Source: Streptomyces griseoviridis
Lineage (GTDB): Bacteria > Actinomycetota > Actinomycetes > Streptomycetales > Streptomycetaceae
DNA length: 64,000 nt
Assembly: GCF_005222485.1 (NCBI RefSeq)
Contig: NZ_CP029078.1
Span: forward strand, 8,898,737 to 8,962,736
Direction of reading: 5' to 3'
Position numbers and translations under genes: made by a program. Of this stretch, positions 7,660-15,857 are shown in pieces (position 1 is the stretch's first letter; each line of letters opens with the position of its first letter). The notes below the pieces were generated by a model. That model saw nothing but the letters and a program-made list of their open reading frames with translations, searched no databases and was not told the DNA's origin.

Positions 7660-8918
7660 CGATCACCCAGCCCGACCTGAGCGTCTTCACGACGCTGGAG
7701 TCGGAGGTACGCAGCTACTGCCGCAGCTGGCCCACGGTGTTCGACCGGGCGCGGGGCAGTCACCTCCACGACGAGGACGGACACGACTACCTCGACTTCT
7801 TCGCCGGCGCCGGATCCCTCAACTACGGCCACAACAACCCGGTGTTGAAGCGCGCCCTGATCGACTACCTGGAACACGACGGCGTCACCAACGGCCTGGA
7901 CATGTCGACCACGGCCAAGCGAGCGTTCCTCGAGTTCTTCCAGAACACGATCCTGCGCCCGCGCGAACTTCCCTACAAGGTCATGTTCCCGGGTCCGACA
8001 GGGACCAACGCGGTGGAAGCCGCCCTCAAGTTGGCGCGCAAGGTCAAGGGCCGCGAGACGATCGTCTCCTTCACCAACGCCTTCCACGGCATGTCGCTCG
8101 GCTCCCTCGCGGTGACCGGCAACGCCTTCAAACGAGCCGGCGCCGGCATCCCGCTCGTCCACACCACCCGCATGCCCTTCGACCACTACCTGGACGACAG
8201 GACCCCCGACTTCCTCTGGTTCGAGCAGCTCCTCGACGACAGCGGATCCGGTCTCGACCAGCCGGCCGCGGTGATCGTGGAGACGATCCAGGGCGAGGGC
8301 GGCATCAACGTGGCAAGCCCGCAGTGGCTGCGAGCCCTCGCCCAGCTCTGCGAGCAGCACGACATGCTGCTGATCGTCGACGACATCCAGATGGGCTGCG
8401 GCCGCACCGGAGCGTTCTTCTCCTTCGAGGAGGCCGGCATCACCCCGGACATCGTCACCGTCTCCAAGTCCATCAGCGGCTACGGACTGCCCATGTCCCT
8501 GTGCCTGTTCCGGCCCGAACTCGACGTCTGGGAGCCGGGCGAGCACAACGGCACGTTCCGCGGCAACAACCCCGCCTTCGTCACCGCGGCCGCCGCCCTC
8601 AACGCCTACTGGACCGACGACAAGCTGGAGCAGCAGACCCTGGCCCACGCCCGGACCATCGAAGCCGCCCTCCGCGACACGGCCGCCCACCACAGCGGAT
8701 CCGCCTACCGGGGCCGCGGCATGGTCTGGGGCCTGGAGCTGCCCCACCCCGAGCACGCCGGCCGCGCCGCACGGCGCGCGTTCCAACTCGGGCTCCTCAT
8801 CGAGACGTCCGGAGCCCACGACGAGGTCATCAAGCTGCTGCCGCCGCTGACCATCACCACCGACGAACTCGACCGAGGACTGCGCATCGCGCAACGCGCC
8901 GTGTACGAGACGGCATGA
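7656..8918 (+). CDS. ectB: Diaminobutyrate-2-oxoglutarate transaminase, EctB-type
   Basis: A 420-residue class III aminotransferase starting at ATG 7656, overlapping the carrier protein stop. It has PGPTGTNAVEAALKLAR (phosphate-binding start of the large domain), IVDDIQMGCGRTG with the PLP-ring aspartate near 242, and the PLP lysine K271 in VTVSKSISGYGLP. Sequence and length match EctB, which converts aspartate semialdehyde to L-2,4-diaminobutyrate with glutamate as amino donor. In this operon it should supply the diamino acid that the EctA- and EctC-like enzymes use. No missing catalytic residue was seen. Confidence 0.9.
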   Translation: MTITQPDLSVFTTLESEVRSYCRSWPTVFDRARGSHLHDEDGHDYLDFFAGAGSLNYGHNNPVLKRALIDYLEHDGVTNGLDMSTTAKRAFLEFFQNTILRPRELPYKVMFPGPTGTNAVEAALKLARKVKGRETIVSFTNAFHGMSLGSLAVTGNAFKRAGAGIPLVHTTRMPFDHYLDDRTPDFLWFEQLLDDSGSGLDQPAAVIVETIQGEGGINVASPQWLRALAQLCEQHDMLLIVDDIQMGCGRTGAFFSFEEAGITPDIVTVSKSISGYGLPMSLCLFRPELDVWEPGEHNGTFRGNNPAFVTAAAALNAYWTDDKLEQQTLAHARTIEAALRDTAAHHSGSAYRGRGMVWGLELPHPEHAGRAARRAFQLGLLIETSGAHDEVIKLLPPLTITTDELDRGLRIAQRAVYETA

Positions 8919-8959
8919 CCGCGCCCGGTGCCGCCGAGAGAGAAAGGGCCCACCCCACC

Positions 8960-9499
8960 ATGACGACGACCACGCCCTCCGCGACCGGCGCGGAGCAGAC
9001 CACCGCCGCGAAGAAGCAGGTGATCTTCCGCGCTCCGGTGCCCCAGGACGGCCCCGCCGTCTGGAAGATGGTCGAGGCCACCCCCGGCCTCGACTCCAAC
9101 AGCCTCTACTACTACACGCTCTGGTTCCGCGACTTCGCCGACGGTTCGCTCGTCGCGACCGTGGGCGACGAACTCGTCGGATTCCTCACCGGCTACCGCC
9201 GCCCGGAGGAGCCCGAGACCTACTTCGTCTGGCAGACCGCCGTCAACCCGCGCCACGGCATCCCCTTCCTCGGGGTGAAACTCTTCCAGGCCGCGGCCGA
9301 TCAGCAGGTGGCCGACGGCGCCCGGTACGTCGAGGCCACGGTCTCCGCCGAGAACAAGGCGATCATCATGGTCCTGAAGCAGTTCGCCAAGAAGCACGCG
9401 GCCCCCATCGCGACCCGGGTGCTCTTCCCCAGCAGCCTCTTCGCCGACAGCCACCACGACGAGGTCCTCTACCGCATCGGCCCGCTGACCGCCGACTGA
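8960..9499 (+). CDS. ectA: EctA-like diaminobutyrate N-acyltransferase with altered CoA loop
   Basis: A 179-residue GNAT-fold protein. It aligns along its whole length with L-2,4-diaminobutyrate acetyltransferase (GLDSNSLYYYTLWFRDFA, GFLTGYRRPE, FVWQTAV, and the terminal DEVLYRIGPL). Where EctA carries the acetyl-CoA pyrophosphate loop (R/Q-x-x-G-x-G/A after the V-W-Q-x-A-V strand), this protein has RHGIPFLGV (98-106), with no glycine-rich loop. The diaminobutyrate-facing segments look kept. I infer that it acylates diaminobutyrate but may take the acyl group from the operon's ACP instead of acetyl-CoA. It lies 41 bp after ectB. Confidence 0.85.
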   Translation: MTTTTPSATGAEQTTAAKKQVIFRAPVPQDGPAVWKMVEATPGLDSNSLYYYTLWFRDFADGSLVATVGDELVGFLTGYRRPEEPETYFVWQTAVNPRHGIPFLGVKLFQAAADQQVADGARYVEATVSAENKAIIMVLKQFAKKHAAPIATRVLFPSSLFADSHHDEVLYRIGPLTAD

Positions 9500-9575
9500 C
9501 CTGGTCAGCCCGCCCGGCAGCAGCCGCGGGCCGCACCGACCCGGACCGATCCTCGACGACTGGGAGTCGTCCGCT

Positions 9576-10781
9576 ATGACTCAGCAGCCCACAATCCCGC
9601 ATCTCGACATCAGTGGCGAACACTTCCGTATGGACTCGGAAGACGTACGGAAGGCGCGCGCCACCCACTGGTACGCACGAACCGACTGGGGCATCGCCGT
9701 CCTCTCCTACGAGGACAGCAGTTTCCTCCTGAAGAATCCCCGCCTGACCCAGGGATCGGCCAAGTGGCCCTCTCAGCACGGGGTGTTCGACGGTCACTTC
9801 GACCGCTGGTGGCAGAAGACCCTGCTGGTGCTGGAGGGCGACGAGCACAACAGGATCCGCCGCCTGGTCAATCCGGCCTTCTCACCGCGCCGGATAGAGC
9901 CCCTGCACCCCCGGTTCCAAGCCCTCGCGGAGAGCCTGGTCGACGAGTGGATCGACGACGGGCGGACGGATTTCGCCGGCCGCTTCGCGGCACCGTACGC
10001 GACCAGGATCCTGTGCGTGATCCTCGGCATCGACGAGCGGGACTGGAAGAAGATCCACGAACTCGCGTCCACGATCGGGCTCGGTCTCGGCATCACCATC
10101 CAGGAGAACATCGCACAGATCGACGACGCCATCGTCGAACTCACCCAGTACGCGGAATCCCTCGTACTGAGCAGGAGGAAGTCACCTCAGGACGACATCC
10201 TGAGCACCCTGGTGGAGACGAGGGACGCGGACGCGGGCAAGCTCTCGGACCAGGAGCTGATCAACCTCATCATCCTGCTCATCTTCGCGGGCATAGACAC
10301 GACGCGAAATCAACTGGCCCTGGCCGTCGAGGCATTCTCGAAGCAGCCGGACCAGTGGGAGAAGCTGGCCGCGGACCCCGAGCGCTACGCCGCCAAGGCG
10401 GCGGAAGAGGCACTTCGCATCAATCCGATCGGCCGATGGATATCGCGTGAGGCGGCGGAGACGTTCCAGCACAAGGAGCGCACGATCGAGCAGGGGACGA
10501 CCCTCCACCTGTTCACGATGACCTCGGCCACCGATCCCGCCGCGTTCGACGATCCCGACCGCATCGACCTCGACGCCGAACGCGCGCCGCATTTCGCGTT
10601 CGGCGGGGGAGTGCACCACTGCCTGGGGCATTTCGTCGCCAGGGCAGACATCGGTGTGGCTCTGACGACACTGGCCACGCGCATGACCGACCTGCGTCTG
10701 GGAGAAGGCGCCGAGTGGCTGCCCGACTCCGGAAACACGGGCGCCAACAAGCTGCCGATCACGTTCACCCCGCGTTCCTGA
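9576..10781 (+). CDS. Cytochrome P450
   Basis: A 401-residue class I bacterial P450. Visible motifs are the oxygen-binding I-helix (LIFAGIDTTRNQLAL), the K-helix ExxR in EEALRINPIGR, and the haem loop HFAFGGGVHHCLGHF with Cys349 as thiolate ligand. It is followed directly by its own ferredoxin and ferredoxin reductase genes, which makes a complete electron-transfer set. It lies inside the ect-like operon between the EctA- and EctC-like genes. The likely role is oxidative tailoring of the diaminobutyrate-derived product or of the acyl chain; the exact step cannot be read. Confidence 0.92.
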   Translation: MTQQPTIPHLDISGEHFRMDSEDVRKARATHWYARTDWGIAVLSYEDSSFLLKNPRLTQGSAKWPSQHGVFDGHFDRWWQKTLLVLEGDEHNRIRRLVNPAFSPRRIEPLHPRFQALAESLVDEWIDDGRTDFAGRFAAPYATRILCVILGIDERDWKKIHELASTIGLGLGITIQENIAQIDDAIVELTQYAESLVLSRRKSPQDDILSTLVETRDADAGKLSDQELINLIILLIFAGIDTTRNQLALAVEAFSKQPDQWEKLAADPERYAAKAAEEALRINPIGRWISREAAETFQHKERTIEQGTTLHLFTMTSATDPAAFDDPDRIDLDAERAPHFAFGGGVHHCLGHFVARADIGVALTTLATRMTDLRLGEGAEWLPDSGNTGANKLPITFTPRS

Positions 10782-10806
10782 AACACGATCACGCTTGGAG
10801 GAAATT

Positions 10807-11004
10807 GTGAAGATCTTCGTTGACCAAGTCAAATGCCAGAACCACGGGCTCTGCGCAATTTCGTCTCCGGACCACTTCGAACTGGACGCCGACGGAGAGC
10901 TTCGGTACCAGGAGTCGTTCGATGAGGAGAACATCGACGAGATCGAGGACGCCATCGACTCCTGCCCCCTGCAGGCGATCGCCCTGAACCGTGATTCCGC
11001 ATGA
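10807..11004 (+). CDS. 3Fe-4S ferredoxin
   Basis: A 65-residue acidic protein starting at GTG 10807, behind GGAGGAAATT. Cysteines 10, 16 and 53 in KCQNHGLC and DSCPLQAI, with histidine or asparagine at the middle position, give the pattern of streptomycete P450 ferredoxins that carry a 3Fe-4S cluster. It is immediately downstream of the P450 and overlaps the reductase start (ATGA at 11001), so the three are translationally coupled. Confidence 0.92.
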   Translation: MKIFVDQVKCQNHGLCAISSPDHFELDADGELRYQESFDEENIDEIEDAIDSCPLQAIALNRDSA

Positions 11005-12245
11005 CCGGATCGGCGCCCCTCATCGGCATAGTCGGTTCTGGCATAGCCGGCTTACGAGCGGCCAACGCGCTGCTCAAGTGCGGGGTGGACGCCAGGATCG
11101 TCATCCTCGGAGACGAGGCCCACCGCACCTACAGCCGGCCAGGTCTCACGAAGAAGCGGTATCCGCCGCCGGACGGCATCGAGGCGGCCACCGAGGGCCT
11201 GAAGGTGCCCGGAGTCGAGAACACCGCCCTGACCTGGCATCTCGATACGCGAGTCGAGACCGCGGACCTGCGTGACAGGGTTCTGCGCCTGAGTACAGGC
11301 GACACGCTCGCATACGACCGCCTCGTGATCGCCTCGGGTGTGCGCCCGCGCACCTCGGCCGAGGGCGACAGGGAGTGCGCGGTCCATGCGCACCGGACGC
11401 TGCGAGGCCTGGATGACGCGCGATCCATTCACCAGGAACTCCAGAAAAGCAAAAAAGTCACGATCGCGGGCGCCGGATTCGTCGCTTGCGAGCTGGCTTC
11501 CCTGGCCAAGGAGTACGGCTGCGAAGTCGTCATGCTCGAAGCGCTGCGTCACGGGCCCTTCGAGAGAATTCTGGGCACGACGACCGCACGCTCGCTCAGG
11601 AGTTGGATCGCTCGGAACGGCGTCACGTTCTTGACGGGCGACGCCGCACGGAACATGCTCTGTGACGGCGCCGGAAGGCTCGCCAAAGATGCGAGCGGAT
11701 CGAAGGACGCATACCTCGAACCCGCGTCGGACCGATCGCTCTACATCGAAGCGATCGGCAGCGTTCCCAACGTGGAATGGCTGCGGGGAAACGGTTTGGA
11801 CCTGTCCGACGGGGTACGCGTTGATGAGTACATGCGCGTATCGGAGTGCGAGGATGTGTTCGCGGCCGGGGATATCGCTCGCTACCCGGACCCGTGGACG
11901 TCGGAAAGCCACACGCGCATGGAATTCTGGAAGAACGCGATTGACACCGGCGATCTCGCGGGTAAGTCTTTGGCATCGTCTCTGGGATATGACGCGAAAA
12001 TCTCCCGGATCAAGTACTTCCCCAACATGGTGACCGAGGTCTTCGGGCTGCGTATCCAGATCGCCGGTAACCCGAAGATCTCCGATTCCATGGAGATCGT
12101 CCGTGGAGACCTGGAACGACCTGACCACGGAGTGGTCGTCAAGTACCTGCGGGAAGGCGCCATGGTCGGAGCCGCCTACCTGGACAGAGGCGCCCGGCTC
12201 AACAGCCTCTACATCGAACTCCTCACCGCACTGAGAGCGCGCTAG
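11001..12245 (+). CDS. NAD(P)H-dependent ferredoxin reductase
   Basis: A 414-residue FAD/NAD-linked pyridine nucleotide-disulfide-type oxidoreductase. It has an N-terminal FAD fold (GIVGSGIAGLRAANAL), a central NAD(P)H fold (VTIAGAGFVACELASLA) and the FAD-contacting DVFAAGDIARYPDPW. There is no redox-active CxxC. The type matches rhodocoxin/putidaredoxin-reductase-like partners of P450 ferredoxins. Its ATG overlaps the ferredoxin stop. The second half has somewhat lower GC than its neighbours, but the frame is intact. Confidence 0.88.
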   Translation: MTGSAPLIGIVGSGIAGLRAANALLKCGVDARIVILGDEAHRTYSRPGLTKKRYPPPDGIEAATEGLKVPGVENTALTWHLDTRVETADLRDRVLRLSTGDTLAYDRLVIASGVRPRTSAEGDRECAVHAHRTLRGLDDARSIHQELQKSKKVTIAGAGFVACELASLAKEYGCEVVMLEALRHGPFERILGTTTARSLRSWIARNGVTFLTGDAARNMLCDGAGRLAKDASGSKDAYLEPASDRSLYIEAIGSVPNVEWLRGNGLDLSDGVRVDEYMRVSECEDVFAAGDIARYPDPWTSESHTRMEFWKNAIDTGDLAGKSLASSLGYDAKISRIKYFPNMVTEVFGLRIQIAGNPKISDSMEIVRGDLERPDHGVVVKYLREGAMVGAAYLDRGARLNSLYIELLTALRAR

Positions 12246-12293
12246 CGCAGACCCTGCCCATGTCGCACAGGAACAAAGAGAAGGAGAACTGTC

Positions 12294-12707
12294 ATGCAGG
12301 TTCGTAGGCTTTCGGACATCGAAGGTACCGAGCGGGACGTCACGGCCGCGAGCGGCACGTGGCGGAGCAAGCGCATCCTGCTCGCCTCGGACGGATTCGG
12401 ATACTCCGTCTCCGAGACCGTGGTGTACGCCGGCACCGAGACCGACATCTGCTACGCGAACCACGTGGAAGCGGTGTTCTGCATCTCCGGAAAGATGATT
12501 CTGGTCGACCGGGACGAGAACGAGGAACACATCATCGAGCCCGGAACGCTGCACATCCTGGACGACGCCGACAACCACACGATCAAGCCCATCGAGGACA
12601 GCACGTTCCTGTGCATCTTCACGCCGGCGCTGACCGGCCGCGAGGACCACGACGAGAACGGCGTCTACCCGCTGCTGACGGAGGACGAAGTAGTGGAAGC
12701 GAAGTAG
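12294..12707 (+). CDS. ectC: EctC-like ectoine synthase with Tyr-to-His metal ligand change
   Basis: A 137-residue cupin starting at ATG 12294 behind AAGGAGA. It aligns end to end with ectoine synthase. With a two-residue offset to the structurally studied Paenibacillus lautus enzyme (numbering from memory), the substrate-pocket residues are kept: Trp23, Ser25, Thr42, Tyr54, His57, Cys107, Phe109, Glu117 and His119. Two iron ligands are also kept, Glu59 and His95. The third ligand, Tyr85 there, is His87 here (GTLHILDDADNH). The enzyme would close an N-acyl-diaminobutyrate into a tetrahydropyrimidine. It ends the operon before a strong terminator. Confidence 0.88.
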   Translation: MQVRRLSDIEGTERDVTAASGTWRSKRILLASDGFGYSVSETVVYAGTETDICYANHVEAVFCISGKMILVDRDENEEHIIEPGTLHILDDADNHTIKPIEDSTFLCIFTPALTGREDHDENGVYPLLTEDEVVEAK

Positions 12708-12734
12708 GCCGTACGGTCACCCTCGACCGACCGT

Positions 12735-12764
12735 GAGTCCCCGTCAGCCCGCTGACGGGGACTC
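12735..12764 (+). terminator. Strong hairpin terminator after ectC-like gene
   Basis: A perfect 13-bp stem, GAGTCCCCGTCAG (12735-12747) pairing with 12752-12764 across a 4-nt loop, lies 28 bp after the ectC-like stop codon. It has no U-tract, as is usual in streptomycetes. It closes the operon that starts at about 3476. Confidence 0.85.
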
Positions 12765-13037
12765 GGTGTTCGCGCGGTGAGGCCCTTGCAGCAGGAGACA
12801 GGTCCAAGTGCCACCTCCTGCTGCCGAGTTGGCCGGCGCCGGGAAGGCAACTCCTGACAGCTCGCCCATCACCAGCACGAGAGCCACTGCCCCGGCCGCA
12901 ACCGATCCGCCGCACTCCACTGGCGTGCGGACCCACTTCCCGACGCGAAACTCCCGTCGTCCAGTTCGGGGATCGGTTGTTCCACAGCGGTTCGGGTAAG
13001 CGCGAACGATCATGGCCACCGCAGAAAGGAACCGACG
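12765..13037. other. Intergenic region upstream of flavodoxin-fold gene
   Basis: No gene was recognised. The region contains the promoter-proximal leader of the rightward quinone reductase-like gene, ending with GAAAGGAACCGACG before GTG 13038. Confidence 0.4.
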
Positions 13038-13811
13038 GTGAAAGTCCTCTGGCTCGCCGCCCATCCCGAACCCCGCTCCCTCAACGGCTCCCTGTACCGC
13101 GAAGGCGTCCGGTCCCTCGAAGAACAGGGACACGAGGTCCGCACCAGCGACCTGTACGCGATGAACTTCAACCCGGTCGTGACGGCCGACGACTTCACTC
13201 ACGCGGACGGCGAGCGACTGATCGTCGGCCGCGCGGCACAAGAGGCCGTCCGCCGAGGCTCACTGGCCCCCGACATCACCGCGGAGCACGCGAAACTGTC
13301 CTGGGCCGACACCGTGATCGTGCAGTTCCCGCTCTGGTGGTACGGGATGCCCGCCATCCTCAAAGGCTGGTTCGACCGCGTCTTCGTCGCCGGTTTCGCC
13401 TTCGGCATCCACGACGCCCAGGGCCGCCAACTCCGCTACGGGGAGGGCGCGCTCGCGGGCAAGCGGGCGATGGTCGTCGTCAGCGCCGGCGCCCGAGAGG
13501 TGAGCCTGGGACCACGCGGCATCAACGGCGACCTGAACGACCTGCTCTTTCCCCTGCAACACGGCACCCTGTGGTACGCGGGCATCGACGTCCTCCCGCC
13601 CCTACTGGTCCACGGGGCCGACCGGATGGACGAGGCCACCTACGCCTTCCACGTGGACGCCCTGCGCGAGCGGCTGAAGGACCTCCCGCACACCGAACCG
13701 CTGCCCTTCCGCCGACAGAACGGTGGCGACTACGACGACGACCTGGTCCTGCGCCCCGAACTCAGCCCCCACCTCACGGGAACCGCCGCCCACTATCGCA
13801 CCGAGAGCTGA
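13038..13811 (+). CDS. NAD(P)H quinone reductase-like flavodoxin-fold protein
   Basis: A 257-residue protein of the NQO1/MdaB/KefF flavodoxin-fold family. The N-terminus (KVLWLAAHPEPRSLNGSLYREG) is the FMN/FAD phosphate-binding start. VIVQFPLWWYGMPAILKGWFDRVF is the flavin-stacking segment (given by position about 95-118). The length fits two-electron NAD(P)H quinone oxidoreductases. It is separated from the ect-like operon by a strong terminator, so it is probably an independent stress or detoxification gene. Confidence 0.88.
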   Translation: MKVLWLAAHPEPRSLNGSLYREGVRSLEEQGHEVRTSDLYAMNFNPVVTADDFTHADGERLIVGRAAQEAVRRGSLAPDITAEHAKLSWADTVIVQFPLWWYGMPAILKGWFDRVFVAGFAFGIHDAQGRQLRYGEGALAGKRAMVVVSAGAREVSLGPRGINGDLNDLLFPLQHGTLWYAGIDVLPPLLVHGADRMDEATYAFHVDALRERLKDLPHTEPLPFRRQNGGDYDDDLVLRPELSPHLTGTAAHYRTES

Positions 13812-13964
13812 GCGCACCCGGACGAGGGGAGGGCCTTGCCACGGACCGCGGAGGGTCTCGACACCGCCCTCCGCGGGTTCACTCGGTCCAAGGCGATCGT
13901 GCTGTCCTCGCCGGAGAGGCCGTGGCGCGCGAGGGGGAGTGGTCAGCGGGCAGTCAGTAGCCAG

Positions 13965-14540
13965 TCAGTGGGCGGGACTTGGGCTCTGGCGCTTGTTGGC
14001 GAGGAAGCGTGCCTTCTTCTCACGGTTCCCGCAGGTGTTCATCTCGCACCATCGGCGCGTGGCGCCTCGGCTGGTGTCGAAGAACGCGGCCCGGCACGTC
14101 GGCGACGCGCACAGGGCCATCTTGCCGTCGCGTTCACCCGAGATGACGCTGATGGCGTCGGCGGCGATCACGCTGAGCGCGTCCTCCACGGAAGCCGAAC
14201 CCAGCCGCCACTCCTGGCGCCCTTCGGGCGTCAGAACGACCGAGGCCACACCGCTGGTGCTGCAGTCATTGATGACCCGCACAGCCGAAGGGGGAAGCGG
14301 AGCCTGGTCGGCGACGGCGGTAGCGGCCGCGTGAATCGACTCCCGCACTTCTCGGGCGCGGTCGAGCTGGGAGTCGGTGCAGGAGTCGACCATGAGCCCA
14401 TTGACCGCCAACCAGTCCACGAGACGCCGCGGCACCGGGATGCGCTCCACCGGCTCGCCGCAGCGCTCCGTCAGCGTCGCCGTGAAGCTGGTCGCTAGCA
14501 CCTTGCCAAGACGGAACTCGGGGTACTGATCGGCCGACAT
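13965..14540 (-). CDS. CGNR zinc-finger (ABATE domain) protein
   Basis: A 191-residue protein. The N-terminal two thirds match the ABATE-type stress domain. The C-terminus has a CGNR zinc finger: two cysteines in LCASPTCRAAFFDTS, then RRWCEMNTCGNREKKARF with the name-giving CGNR. Such proteins are predicted transcriptional regulators. It is leftward and divergent from the EctD-type gene, whose promoter element begins 170 bp away. It is a candidate local regulator, but nothing seen connects it directly. Confidence 0.88.
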   Translation of the reverse strand: MSADQYPEFRLGKVLATSFTATLTERCGEPVERIPVPRRLVDWLAVNGLMVDSCTDSQLDRAREVRESIHAAATAVADQAPLPPSAVRVINDCSTSGVASVVLTPEGRQEWRLGSASVEDALSVIAADAISVISGERDGKMALCASPTCRAAFFDTSRGATRRWCEMNTCGNREKKARFLANKRQSPSPAH

Positions 14541-14713
14541 GGAACCACCCTAGCTGGTTACCATCTGGTGGACAAACGGGAGAACCGTCATGGACGGTTC
14601 GGCCTCGGCATGGAGGTCTCAACCCTCGGAGGGGGCGTCGGGAGCCGACTGCGGCTGCCGCCATCGTCGGGCGGAGTCGGCCCTGCAAGCACCCCTCTCC
14701 ACTGAGAGCCGGA

Positions 14714-14793
14714 ATGGCCGGTTACCACGCCCGACCGCGGTCCGGAACAGGTCAGGGCCGATTCAGTCCACCCGTTTTCTCTTCCCTTCACTG
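14714..14793 (+). promoter_or_regulatory. 80-bp conserved promoter element, copy B
   Basis: Ungapped counterpart of 3341-3420, with the same core GACCGCGGTCC-GAACAGGTCAGG and pyrimidine tract. It precedes the EctD-type gene by about 165 bp. A weaker partial match (TGGCCGGTTGCCGCG at 16211) precedes the MFS exporter. Shared control with the decarboxylase operon is inferred. Confidence 0.65.
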
Positions 14794-14842
14794 CCTTGAA
14801 TCTCGCAATATCGAGAGAGCTTGAGAAAAACCAGAGAGAGAG

Positions 14843-14875
14843 ATGAGCGGTGAAGGACCTCCGCCGTCTGGCTGA
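14843..14875 (+). other. Possible 10-codon leader frame (MSGEGPPPSG)
   Basis: ATG 14843 follows AGAGAGAG and opens a 10-codon frame ending in TGA. It occupies the same place after promoter copy B as the 29-codon frame does after copy A. It could be a leader, an attenuator peptide or chance. Confidence 0.2.
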
Positions 14876-14957
14876 CTCCTCGCGATCCTCTGCCTGGAGA
14901 ACCCTATCCGTGCATGAGTGGACCGCACCGCCCCTGCCCTGTGAAGGAGAGTGCCAT

Positions 14958-15857
14958 ATGACTGCCACTGCGCGCCCCGACCTGTATCCCACGCGAGTCC
15001 TCGGTGAGTCCGTTCCCCAGCCGCGAATCGATCCGACCGTATGGGGAAATGGTCCCGGTCCTCTCAGCCGGGAGCAGTTGGAGCGGTACGAGTCCAGTGG
15101 CTACCTGGTCCTCGACGGACTGCTGTCCGACCAAGAGGTGAAGACATACCTGGCCGAACTGCAACGGCTGAGCGAGGACCCGGTGCTGCGCGCCAGTGAG
15201 CGCGTGATTCTGGAACCGGAGTTCGACCAACTGCGCTCTGTCTTCGAGGTCGAGAAGGTCAGCGAGCTCTTTGCCGAGCTGCTGAGGTCCCCGCGGCTCA
15301 CCGACATCGCCCGGCAGGTCCTCGACTCGGAGGTGTACATCCACCAGAGCCGGGTCAACTACAAGCCCGGTTTCGGCGGTGCTCCGTTCCACTGGCATTC
15401 CGATTTCGAGACCTGGCACTCCGAAGACGGCATGCGTCAGCCGCGCGCGTTCAGTTTCTCGATCTCGCTGACCGAGAACCATCCGTTCAACGGCCCGCTC
15501 ATGGTCATGCCCGGTACGCACAAGTCGTTCATTCCCACGATCGGGGAGACGCCGCAGAACTACCACGAGGAATCCCTCCGGGTGGCCAGCCCCTCAGTCG
15601 GTTCTCCGGATCAGCGGCACCTCACGCGCATGGCCGAGGAGCATGGGATCGAGCAGATCACCGGCCCGGCCGGATCCGCGGTGATGTTCGACTCGAACCT
15701 GCTGCACGGTTCCAACGGGAACCTCTCGCCCTTCGCGCGCTCCAACATCTTCATTGTGTACAACAGCGTGGAGAACACGCTGGAAGCTCCTTTCGCCGCG
15801 CCCAAGCCGCGTCCGCAGCACCTCAGCAACCGCGAGTTTCCGTCCGCGTCGGCGTAA
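14958..15857 (+). CDS. ectD: Ectoine hydroxylase-type Fe(II)/2-oxoglutarate dioxygenase, EctD-like
   Basis: A 299-residue phytanoyl-CoA-dioxygenase-like protein; ATG 14958 has a GGAGAG site and matches EctD length. The metal triad is complete: His147 and Asp149 in HWHSDFETWHSEDGM, and His250 in LLHGSNGN. The surrounding EctD signature (ETWHxEDGM, then LTENHPFNGPLMVMPGTHKSF) is conserved, though the usual MRALSCSI stretch reads PRAFSFSI. EctD adds the 5-hydroxyl to ectoine. Here it probably hydroxylates the ect-like product. It is 2.2 kb from the ectC-like gene and carries the same promoter element as that operon. Confidence 0.9.
   Translation: MTATARPDLYPTRVLGESVPQPRIDPTVWGNGPGPLSREQLERYESSGYLVLDGLLSDQEVKTYLAELQRLSEDPVLRASERVILEPEFDQLRSVFEVEKVSELFAELLRSPRLTDIARQVLDSEVYIHQSRVNYKPGFGGAPFHWHSDFETWHSEDGMRQPRAFSFSISLTENHPFNGPLMVMPGTHKSFIPTIGETPQNYHEESLRVASPSVGSPDQRHLTRMAEEHGIEQITGPAGSAVMFDSNLLHGSNGNLSPFARSNIFIVYNSVENTLEAPFAAPKPRPQHLSNREFPSASA

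Noticed and set aside
4697..8894. Long minus-strand reading frames opposite the biosynthetic genes
   Set aside because: They are antisense shadows produced by the GC-biased third codon position of the plus-strand genes; they have no motifs or ribosome sites.
3476..15857. An ordinary ectABCD osmolyte operon
   Set aside because: The ect-like genes are split by P450, ferredoxin and reductase genes, preceded by a carrier-protein module, and EctA and EctC differ at key positions, so the plain ectoine label is not adequate.
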